NCBI GenBank assembly: GCA_963693365.1
Contig: CAVNZM010000001.1
Coordinates: forward strand, 21,328,001-21,392,000
Direction of reading: 5' to 3'
Source: Amoebidium appalachense
Taxonomy: Eukaryota > Ichthyosporea
Length of the DNA stretch: 64,000 nucleotides
Every line of letters begins with the position of its first letter. Position 1 is the stretch's first letter. Position numbers and translations under genes: made by a program. The notes under the pieces are model-generated. The model was not told the DNA's origin. It worked only from the letters and a program-made list of their open reading frames with translations, and made no database searches. Shown one piece after another: positions 55,374 to 64,000 of this stretch.

Positions 55374-57288
55374 GCGTAGATGCGGATACAAACCCCAACG
55401 CACACATACATGGATCCACATATCCACCTACAAAAACAAATGTACAGACACACATTCGCATCAACATATACACACAGATGCCAATACCAACACAGGCACG
55501 CACAGCCGGAAACGTGACACACGCACAAATACAGAGACATTTGCACACACAGATTCCCACTAGAGACACGTTAACACACACTTGCACACGGTGCCACAGA
55601 CCCATCACAGAAAAGAGCCCCACCCTCCGACCCACAGAAGGAAAAGAGCCCAACCCATCCCCCCACAGGCACACACAAGCCCACTGACCCATCCCCACCC
55701 AACCTTGGTGCATCCCCTGCCACCCCAAGCAGCCCCAAGACACCCGCTACCATCACACATCTCTCAGCCGTGCATTTAAACCCCCTACCAGCATGCATTC
55801 AACCCCCTACCAGCATGCATTTTAACCCCCTACCAGCATGCATTTAACCCCCTACCAGCATGCATTTAACCCCCTACCAGCATGCATTCAACCCCCTACC
55901 GGCTGGGCTGCCAGCACCACATCGTTGACGTAGTCTGCCCACGTGCTGAAGTTCTGGATGGTGCGCCGGAACCGCAGCTCCTGTGGGAAAAAAAAAAAAA
56001 AAAAAAAAAAAGATCAGCGCCACGCCAGCCATGCCCCACCGCAGCCACACACCAACCCTCCACTCCACAGAAGTTTTACCCCCCCTCCCCCCCCTCCCCT
56101 CCCCACGCACACACATCACCCCCACCTCTCTCCCGGCAGCCTACCTCTTGCTTGGGGGCTCTGCCCTGTGGCAGGGTCAGGGGCATGGCATTGAAGAAGG
56201 CACCAAGCCGCTCGATCTGGAGGGTGGATCAGCACACACACAACATGCACACAGACAGGCAGAGCACACACACACACACGACACCACACATCACTGCCAG
56301 TGCCAGTATTCTTCTTTCCTTAACAAGCCCACCACCACTACCACATCCCACCCCATTGCCGGGCACACCATCACACTGCACACCACAACAGAGCATGCAC
56401 ATCTCCCACCACAAAGCATACACGAATAGACCCCTCCCCCCCCCCCCCCCCCCCCCCTCCCTCCCCCTTCCCCTCACACACACTCACACCGCACATCACA
56501 TGCACACACACACGCACACATACACACACATGCACAGAATTCACACATCCATCCAGGCAAGGTCACCCACATTCCAAGCACACCACACAGACACCATGCC
56601 TGTGCACGTTGACCATGCGCCTGTGGAGGCCACAGTGCACGGGCACAGCCACCAGCCCATACCATTGCTTGTCCAGCAGCACCAGCTGCACATGGTCGTG
56701 TGTGGGTGCCTGCACATGTGCGTGTGCATATGCGTGTGTGGGTGCCTGCACATGTGCGTGTGCATATGCGTGTGTGGGTGCCTGCACATGCATGTGTGCG
56801 TGTGTGCTGCATCTGTGTGCCTGTACATGTGTGTGTTTGTGCTTGTGTGCTGCATGTGTGTGCCTGTACATGTGTGTGAGCGTATGTGCTTGTGTGCTGC
56901 ATTTGTGTGCATGCGGCGCACCAGCACATGGGAGAAGCGTGCGCCCCCCGTGATGTAGCGGGTCACATCGGGGGAGGCCAACTCCACACAGTCCAGCAGC
57001 CCCACACAGGCCTGGTTGCACACGCTGACATCCTGGGGGGGAGAGGGGGCAAAGGGGGGGGTGAGAGGGGGTGCAGGCACCAAGGAGAGGGGTGTGCAGT
57101 GGCGAGAGTCTGAGTTGAGCTGGAGCGGTGGTAGTGGCAAATTGGGAGAGGAAGGGGGGGGGAGGAGGCGGGGGGGATGGGGAGGCGAGGGTGAAGCAAA
57201 GCGGGAACGTCTTTTAAAAGAAACCCAACATACACGTCCGGGAAGCCCCATGGCCAGATGGCAGCGAGAAGCTGGGAACCGGCATGTG

Positions 57289-57326
<38 letters not shown>

Positions 57327-60300
57327 GTGTGTATGTGCGCGCGCGCACGCACGCGCGTGTATGCGCGCGCACGCTCGCCTGCATTTCTGGGGGTATGTAT
57401 GTATGTGTGTGTGTGTGTGTTTGCATGTGTGTGCACGAGTGCACACGTGTATGTGCATGGCAGTGTGAACGTGTATGCGTGTATATGTGTGTGTGTGGTT
57501 GCGTGTGCGTGTGTGTTTGCGTGTGTGCGCCTATGGATGCGTGTTTGTGTGTGCATTAGTGCGCGTGTGTATGCCTGCACCACACAAGTGTGCATGTAGG
57601 GGCACTAAGCAACGAGGGAGACTGTGTTGCCGACACAAGCATGTTTGAGTATGCACGTCAATGTTCACAAACGCCTGTGTGCACATGCGTGTGCATGTGC
57701 ATGAGCCCGTGCACCGTGGGCCTGTACCTCGCTGGCCAGCAGGTCTGTCAGCGCCTCGAACATGAAGAACTCCTTGTCCCCACTGCAGCGTCCCTTTGCC
57801 TGCACACACCCGTCACACTGTGGCCCCAAATACTCTGCCCTCACAACTCCATCAAAGCCTCTCATGCCGTTCACCCCACCAACAGCCGTCCCTCCCCACC
57901 CCTTTCCCCCATGTCAATCCTTCCCTCGGGGTGATTTTTCTCTCCCGCTTACCAGACAAATGGCCCAGGTACCTCGTATCTCACAGCAAACTCTACCCTG
58001 CCCCCCCCCCCCCCCCCCCCCCCCCACCACCAACACCACCACCCCACCCCACACACACCCAATCACGGACCTTTTCCCTGTCTGCGTCGCTGAGTGTGTC
58101 GATGAAGAAGGAGGCCCAGCGGGGATTGTCTCTGAGCTTGGACAGGATGATGCACAGGAACTTGACATAGTCCTGCAGCCGCTATATTTAGCACACACCA
58201 CCGGGCCATGCCTATTATTAGCACACACCACCGGGCCATGCCGCACTGGCACCCACCCCCCAGCCATGGCCCCAGCCATTGGCATATTTGGGCCCAGGTG
58301 GTGCAGAGCCATTTGAGACAGACCCGCCACGTCACAGCCCCTACTATCGCCCCTGAACAACCATACACACGCATGCACCAAGGCCAGTGTTCATGCATTC
58401 ACCACACTCCCCCCCACCAAACAAGCGAACCAGGCAGCAATAACTATAGAAGGATGGTGAAACCTCTGCCACCCCGACACACCATGTTCCCAACTGTGCC
58501 GTTCACACACACCCCACACTCCTCTTCCAAGCACAGATCATCATCCTCTCCGCCCCCCCATCATCCTCTTCCTCTTGCAAGCACAGACCATCATCCCCCC
58601 CCCCCCCCCCCTCTCCTCCCCCCCCCTCCCCCCCACACCCCCCTCTCTCATCAGTCTCAACCCATCCCCATTTCAACTATCGCGTCTCCTTCCCCACCCT
58701 CCTTCCCGCCTTCCCCCTTTGATCAGTCACTTTTACTCCTCCCTCCCCCCCCCCTCCCCCCTGTCCCCTCTCCCTTTTCTATACTTCTTTAGCTCCCCCT
58801 ACCCCGCCCACTGCTCAATCCCCCCCCCCCCCCCCTCATTCCCGCTCCCCCCCCCCCCCCTCTCCCCTCCTGCCCCTGACTGTTCTCTTGAATACCCCCC
58901 CCCCCCCCCCCCACCTCTTCCAGCGGGTGAGATCTGCGATGGTGGCATGAACGCACGAGGCGTTTGATTGGGCGGTGCACGTTGATGTGTGGCAGCGTGG
59001 GCTGGCGGATGGCTACTAGAAACTCGCGGAAGAACCGCAGCACCTGCTGCTTCATGCCCACAGGCACCTGTGCATGTGTGTGTGTGTGCATGCATGAGTA
59101 ATGTGTGTGTGTGTGCATGCATGAGTAATGTGTGTGTGTGTGCATGCATGAGTAATGTGTGTGTGCATGCATACACGTGCACGTGTGCGCTTGCATGGGC
59201 ATGTATGTGTGCTTGGTTGTGTGTGTGCGTGTATGTGCTTTGGTACCTGTGTGCGTCTGTATGTGCTCTTGTTTGCATGTGCTGTTGTTTGTTTGTGCTG
59301 TTGTTTGTATGTGCTCTTGCTTGAATGTGCTCTTGTTTGCATGTGCTCTTGTTTGTTTGTACCTGTGCGTGCGTATTCTGTTGTCTTTGTGCCTGCGCAT
59401 GCACTGTGTGTGTGTACTTTGTTGGGTGTATGCCTGTGTGCACTTTTGTGTGTGCCTGCATGCACGTACATCCCCCTGGCCCAGGGAGCACAGGGTTTCG
59501 AGTATTTTGTGCTGCAGCAGATACTCCAGACACGGCCCCGTCTTCTCCCTGTCAGCCCCTGTGAGTGCCACCCCCTCCCTCCTCCTCCCCCCCCCCCCCG
59601 CCCCTACTCTCCCTTCCCCACCCCAAAGCCTCTCCCCCCTGGCCTTTACCCACCACCCTTCTTTCTAACACCCCCATACCGTAGGTGCAACACACTCCCA
59701 CCCACCTGCCTGCCCAAACTCGTCCGCATTGATAGGCCCACCCCCCCAGCCCGCCCAGCACCCCCGGCCCCTTCTCCCCCCCCCCCTCTCCCCTCCAACC
59801 GAAGGCATAGGGCCTACAAAGTGCTGTGCTGGCGCCACCAGGCGGCCTGCCCCCCCCCCCCCCCCCCCCCCCCCCTGTCCCCCCCCACGTACCCGTCCCT
59901 CTCGTCCTCCTCCCGCAGTATGTCCAGCATCATGTCCAGGTGGTAGGGTATCTCCGTGTCCCGCAGCGGCACCGTGTCGTCTGCACAGCACCGTCAGCAG
60001 TGGACACACAGTCAAACACCCCTGCCCCCCCTCGCATACGTGTGCAGATGCACAGCCACACAGGCAACACCCCCCCCCCACCCCCCCGGGCATCCACCAC
60101 CCCCACGCCCTCCCCGCCTCCCCCCTCCCCCCACACACAAACACACACGTAGATGCACAGTTACACAAGCACACGACATTCACAGACACACACACACACA
60201 CACAGACGCGCGGATGTGCGCGAGGGCGCGCGCACATGCACACGCACACACTAGCACACACACCACACCAACACGGCCAAACACGCAAGAACACACCGTC

Positions 60301-60676
60301 ATACAAGAGCACGACATTCACACACACACACACAAACACGAACACACATACACACACGCTCACGCACACACACACACAAACACCAGCCTGCTGCGGCATG
60401 CACACACAAGCACCCACACATACCAACACATAGTTACACCTGCACACACACGCATACACGCACACACACACAGGAACGGATGCAGACACAGAGTCACAAT
60501 GGCATGTAGGCGGCACTTTCGTGTGCACACACACAATCACCACCCAACCACTTACCATTGTGCTGCACATAGTAGTTTGTGATAAACCGCCAAGCCTCCA
60601 GAAACTGTTCGTATGAAGACTTGAGCGCCGGCGCCAGCTGCAAGCCCAGACGTGAGCCCCAGACATTACCGAACCC

Positions 60677-60707
<31 letters not shown>

Positions 60708-60780
60708 TTCCCACCCTTATTACCGAGTCCACTGCGGTTTGGACAAAGCTGGACGCCAGGCTCTTGAACCCCGAAAACAT
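48965..60780 (-). CDS. FHIP2: FHIP2 (FAM160B-type) subunit of the FTS-Hook-FHIP complex
   Basis: Twenty exons: 60780-60724, 60637-60556, 59980-59893, 59548-59470, 59067-58915, 58172-58071, 57799-57728, 57032-56922, 56216-56145, 55980-55900, 55174-55098, 54408-54309, 53214-53119, 51935-51784, 51344-51254, 50994-50850, 50325-50171, 49830-49730, 49394-49352 and 49003-48965. All phases agree, giving about 631 residues, shorter than animal homologues of about 740. FHIP proteins link Hook adaptors and dynein to endosomal or secretory cargo. Diagnostic blocks in order are [68 protein letters not shown] and HTYLLDPF. Less certain points are the exon 4 acceptor (CTGACAG|G) and the exon 8 donor (CTG|GTGCGC), both chosen by phase and alignment to the family. 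Several splice sites abut microsatellites. Confidence 0.92.
49580..49695. repeat. Two C runs in FHIP2 intron 18
   Basis: C runs near 49580-49602 and 49672-49695, so G runs on the coding strand, separated by CA and CACGCCCGG sequence. Confidence 0.85.
50538..50808. repeat. Hexamer arrays (GTGCCT)n and (GTGGCT)n, FHIP2 intron 16
   Basis: Blocks of GTGCCT then GTGGCT repeats punctuated by GTGCATGCATGTGTGT. Confidence 0.9.
51346..51421. repeat. (GT)n touching the exon 15 3' splice site of FHIP2
   Basis: On the coding strand this is (CA)n running straight into CAG|G of exon 15. Confidence 0.9.
51673..51736 (+). repeat. Dispersed 64-bp repeat, copy 2
   Basis: 62 of 64 bases match 3575-3638 in the same orientation. 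It lies in FHIP2 intron 14 after (GT)n and a G run. Confidence 0.8.
51936..52004. repeat. (GT)n touching the exon 14 3' splice site of FHIP2
   Basis: On the coding strand (CA)n ends as CACAG|CTGACC, so the repeat itself provides the acceptor AG context. Confidence 0.9.
52670..53110. repeat. 29-bp minisatellite, FHIP2 intron 13
   Basis: About 15 units of TACTCAGATTTACATGCATG followed by TGTGTGTGC. The last unit ends at the exon 13 5' splice site region (exon end 53119). Confidence 0.92.
53822..54298. repeat. 28-bp minisatellite, FHIP2 intron 12
   Basis: About 16 units of CATGCACGGATGTCTGCACG followed by TGTGTGTG, with some shorter CATGCACGGATACGTGTGTG variants. It ends beside the exon 12 5' splice site at 54309. 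Confidence 0.92.
55214..55370. repeat. (CA)n microsatellite, FHIP2 intron 10
   Basis: CA arrays at 55214-55243 and 55290-55370 around a GC-rich GCGCACGCGCC break. Confidence 0.9.
55785..55901 (-). repeat. Tandemly copied 5' splice-site unit, FHIP2 intron 10
   Basis: Five 22-23-bp units of CCCCCTACCAGCATGCATTT sit directly next to the real exon 10 donor. On the coding strand every unit repeats (T/C)GGTAGGGGGTT. Confidence 0.85.
56570..56695 (-). other. Possible cryptic or alternative exon in FHIP2 intron 8
   Basis: After CATGTGCAG the coding strand reads an open, GC3-rich frame ([17 protein letters not shown]). No matching segment exists in the FHIP family at this point, and exon 8 to exon 9 joins well without it. 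It could be an alternative exon, a decayed duplicate or chance. Confidence 0.2.
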
Positions 60781-61411
60781 CCTCCGCCTGCGCCCTTCGG
60801 CCGGGCACGGCCTTCAAACTTGGCGTTGTGCCCCCTGGCCGGAGGAGGGGTGTCGAGAGGGGGGTGAGGTGCAGCGCACACAGCAGACAGGACGGTGGGT
60901 GCCTGTCTGGTCTGCTCATATGCCTGTGCCGTACACACACACACACACACACACACAGTATACGCGGCACACACACCGTGCACCCACACCGTGGCTCCTC
61001 TTAGAGTACCCTAAGTATACATGCAACAAGAGAAAGCCTTCAGGTCGTGTCTGCAGACACCGTTGCAGCACGGCCCTCTGAAAAAAAGAGGGCCGTGGTT
61101 GCAGCCCTGTGTACACAGGGTCATCACCAAGGAACAGGCCGGCAAAATAAATACAATAAAATCTGCGCGGACTGGTGGATACATTACATTAAGTCGATTT
61201 ACAAATTTAACCGAAGTCAAGGCAATGAGAGGATCACGAATCAAGAATGCCGCATTCCATCTGGGTTTGCGCAATCACGTACATGGGCTCACCCACCCAA
61301 AGTGCCTCTCTCCGCGTTCAAGGGAAAGATCAAGGGCCGTGCTCTCTTCCCCATCTGTACGCACCAGCCACCCAACCAGCCCAGCCGCGCAGTGCCCATA
61401 CTAACGTTGCT
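60781..61411. promoter_or_regulatory. Short divergent intergenic region (bidirectional promoter candidate)
   Basis: 631 bp separate the start codons of FHIP2 (-) and the secreted protein (+). It holds (CA)n at 60935-60958, a hairpin with 11-bp arms at 61069-61079 and 61087-61097, and a perfect 16-bp palindrome CCCTGTGTACACAGGG at 61105-61120. Confidence 0.45.
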
Positions 61412-61600
61412 ATGGCCGCCAGGCTACTGTTCGTGCTGGCCACCTGCCTGCTGCAGGGTATGTACCTCCCTCCCTCCCCCCCCCCCCCCCCCCCCCCCTC
61501 TTCTTTCCCTCCCGGCAACACGCGCGCACACGCAACCTAACACGCACACACACACGCACGCATGCACACACACACACGCACACACACACACACACACATC

Positions 61601-61656
<56 letters not shown>

Positions 61657-62210
61657 CACACGCACGCACACATACACACGCACACGCGCGCGCACACAGA
61701 CACACGCGTGTGCGCACATGCACGCACTCACGTATGCACACACGTTCGCAAGAACCAGACCCACACACACACACATACACACACACACACACACAAACAC
61801 ACCAGCACACCTACACACCAGCACACCTACACACACACACACACGCACGCACACACACATGCACACACATACAAACACACCTACACACGCACCCACCCAC
61901 CCACACACAAGCACACACACACACGCACACGCACACGCACACGCACACACACACACAGCAACACCAACACACTCAAACGCACACGCACACCGCACACGCA
62001 CGCGCACACACATGCACACACACATACCAACACACCAACGCACGCGGGGCAGGCACGCACGTCCGCACTCATGCACGAATACACCAGCTCGCAACCACAC
62101 ACACACGCACACCAACACACTCACCAACACACACACACACACACACACACACGTATGCACAAACACACACACACGCACGCACGTACACACACACACACAC
62201 ACACACGTGT

Positions 62211-62244
<34 letters not shown>

Positions 62245-62350
62245 ATGCACACACGTGCGCACACCCACACCCACCCACCCACACAGACACATTCAGGTGC
62301 ACGCGCACATACACATGCACACACAGACACACACACACACACACATACAC

Positions 62351-62394
<44 letters not shown>

Positions 62395-62727
62395 TTATTT
62401 AAGCCACACCCCCTCCCTCCCCCCCCCCCCCCCCCCTCCCACACACACACATTCTTTCACCTATTTGCAACCCCTTCTCACCCATCACCCAGCACACAAC
62501 GCACCCGCCACAGCAGGTGTCAGGCAGTTACAACACCACCCTCCTTACGGGCGCGTCTGACTTATATCAACCATTGGCTAGCGGCTTCTGGGCTGATATG
62601 TTTATGTCAACCCAGAAGCGGCCGGCCAATGGTTGATATATAACTCAGGGGTTGATATGAGACATATATGCATGTATATGATATATATGTATATGTATAT
62701 ATTTCTATCAGTACACACACACACACG

Positions 62728-62795
<68 letters not shown>

Positions 62796-64000
62796 TGTAC
62801 GTATGTGTGTATGTATCACGTATATATAGAGCTTATGTATATACATGCATACGTGTATGTATCTATGGATTTTCAAAGGTCACAAAGTCACAAGATAAGT
62901 ACAGCATCCTCATTTCGCGATCTGTTCATACATTGCCTTCAAAAATTTCTGCATGGAACACATAGTCAGACCTTCTACATAAAGGCCCGGCTTCTTTTAG
63001 TAGGTCAACACATCATATCATCTGCCCTGGACTTTGGGGGCCAAAACAAACCAAATCATAATAATAATAATAATAACAATAACAACAACAACAACAATAA
63101 TAATAAAAAACCCCCCGGTCAGATCAATCCTCGGACTTGAGGACAGGCCGTGAAGGGGGGGGGGGGGGGGGGGGGGGGGGAGGGGGGGGGAGGGGGAGGG
63201 AGGGGGGGGAGATTAGGGAGGGGGGGGGGATGAAGGGGGGGAGGTCAATAATAATAATAACAATAACAATAATAATAATAATAATAATAATAATATTTAT
63301 AACAACAATATTTTAAATAAAAAAACCGGCCAGATCGAACTTGGGACTTGAAGACAGCCCGGGGGGGGGGGGGGGGGGGGGGGGGGGAGGGGGGGGGGAT
63401 AACTCAGGGCTTTAATAAGCAGGGGTTGATACAAGTCAGGCGCGCCTCTCCCTTCCACTTGCACGAGAGTAGCTCTTTTATACGTATGCGGCTTACTGCA
63501 AATGCCAAACGGTTTAGGTAGGCGCTTTTCCTCTGACCACTTTTTATTGTTATTATAATCATAATTTTTCAAATGGAATAATAATTAGGGATAATCCAGA
63601 CAGGGCGGCCAGGTGGCCAAGGCCACAGACTCAGTGGTGGCCGTCCTGCCTATGCCGTACCCACCTTGCATAGCTCGTGCGCAGCCTTTGGACCTCACCC
63701 TGCAGCTGCACTTGGCCACCAACCCACCCATCTACCCACCCAAGCAACCAAGCAACCAACCAATCCCCCCCAGGTGCACTTAGCAGCTACAGCACGTGTG
63801 AGGTGACCACGGACGACTGCCCCCCATGTCCCCCCACGTCCAACCAGTCCTTTGCGCTGTTGGTGCCTGTCAGCAGCCACCCCCACGTGGTGCTGCAGGT
63901 GGCCAGGGCCCAGGGAGTGGTCAGGGGGGCCGGCAGGGTGCAGCGGCTGGAGGGCCTTGGGCTGCTGCACTTGACCGTGGCCTACTTCTGCTGCCACACG
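61412..64000 (+). CDS. Secreted protein, 5' part only (runs off the window)
   Basis: Exon 1 at 61412-61457 encodes a signal peptide ([15 protein letters not shown]). It joins in phase 1 (G|GT) to exon 2 at 63774, which is still open at 64000. The 91 visible residues after joining include [19 protein letters not shown], a beta-rich LLVPVSS segment and [15 protein letters not shown]. The HLT in a hydrophobic strand resembles the H-x-T/S motif of 2H phosphoesterases, but a second motif would lie beyond the window. Family not assigned. The 2.3-kb intron is almost entirely repeats. Confidence 0.6.
61539..62395. repeat. 850-bp CA-rich field with (CGCA)n
   Basis: CA arrays with CGCA tandems at 61602-61666 and many CG/TG breaks. 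It fills much of intron 1 of the secreted-protein gene. Confidence 0.9.
62550..63446. mobile_element. Inverted-repeat-bounded element, ~900 bp
   Basis: Outer ends 62550-62572 and 63424-63446 are inverted repeats matching at 21 of 23 bases. Next to the left end is a 30-bp-arm hairpin (62563-62592 with 62611-62640). The inside has (CA)n, (AAT)n, G runs and two diverged copies of a GGACTTGAGGACAG segment. There is no coding sequence, so it is a candidate foldback or non-autonomous element. Confidence 0.5.
63057..63410. repeat. (AAT)n and G-run block, duplicated
   Basis: A module of AAT/AAC trinucleotides, AAAAACC, a CAGATC...GACTTGA segment and a G run occurs twice (about 63057-63180 and 63249-63400). 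Confidence 0.75.

Noticed and set aside
59549-59560. Acceptor CTCACAG|GGG for FHIP2 exon 4
   Set aside because: It would need phase 1, but exon 3 can only end in phase 2 or 0. CTGACAG|G fits the phase and the family alignment.

Overview
This is nuclear DNA from a eukaryote. Genes are split by GT-AG introns and widely spaced. Non-coding DNA is crowded with (GT)n/(CA)n microsatellites, minisatellites and pure G or C runs of 20 to 65 bases. The gene set suggests an opisthokont-type protist: an FHIP2 subunit of the FTS-Hook-FHIP complex, a PacC/Rim101-like zinc-finger factor, TFIIS and fumarylacetoacetase. A unicellular holozoan or fungus-related lineage is plausible, but this is inference from gene content. 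Host exons are GC-rich. Positions 24.6-35.6 kb form an AT-richer island that holds mobile DNA.

Layout. 1-1.3 kb: compound repeats. 1347-5655 (-): a four-exon gene for a type II membrane protein joining a glycosyltransferase-like domain to an alginate-lyase-like domain. 7287-7865 (-): a four-helix membrane protein. 10195-16817 (+): TFIIS in eight exons, ending in a 9-nt exon. 17929-21547 (-): a PacC-like zinc-finger protein with a SAM domain, in four exons. 21.5-25.6 kb: mostly repeats and promoter-like DNA. 25650-26255 and 28377-29429 (+): unrecognised AT-rich ORFs. 29597-29837: a foldback/MITE-like palindrome. 30494-34695 (+): a non-LTR retrotransposon (ORF1, then ORF2 with endonuclease and reverse transcriptase, frameshifted). 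35762-38203 (+): a secreted Ala/Pro-repeat plus coiled-coil protein in four exons, again ending in a 9-nt exon. 38.2-44.5 kb: repeats. 44572-45828 (+): intronless fumarylacetoacetase. 48965-60780 (-): an FHIP2 homologue in 20 small exons. 61412-64000 (+): the 5' part of a secreted protein that runs off the window.

The genes are not an operon or pathway cluster. They cover transcription elongation (TFIIS), probable regulation (PacC-like factor), tyrosine breakdown (FAH), dynein/endosome transport (FHIP2) and cell-surface or secretory functions (fusion enzyme, Ala/Pro protein, terminal secreted protein). Every exon chain given here was joined by hand, and reading phase was checked at each junction. 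The most unusual features are the very short terminal exons, microsatellites that abut splice sites, the domain fusions, a tandemly copied 5' splice site, and several undescribed-looking palindromic or dispersed repeats.
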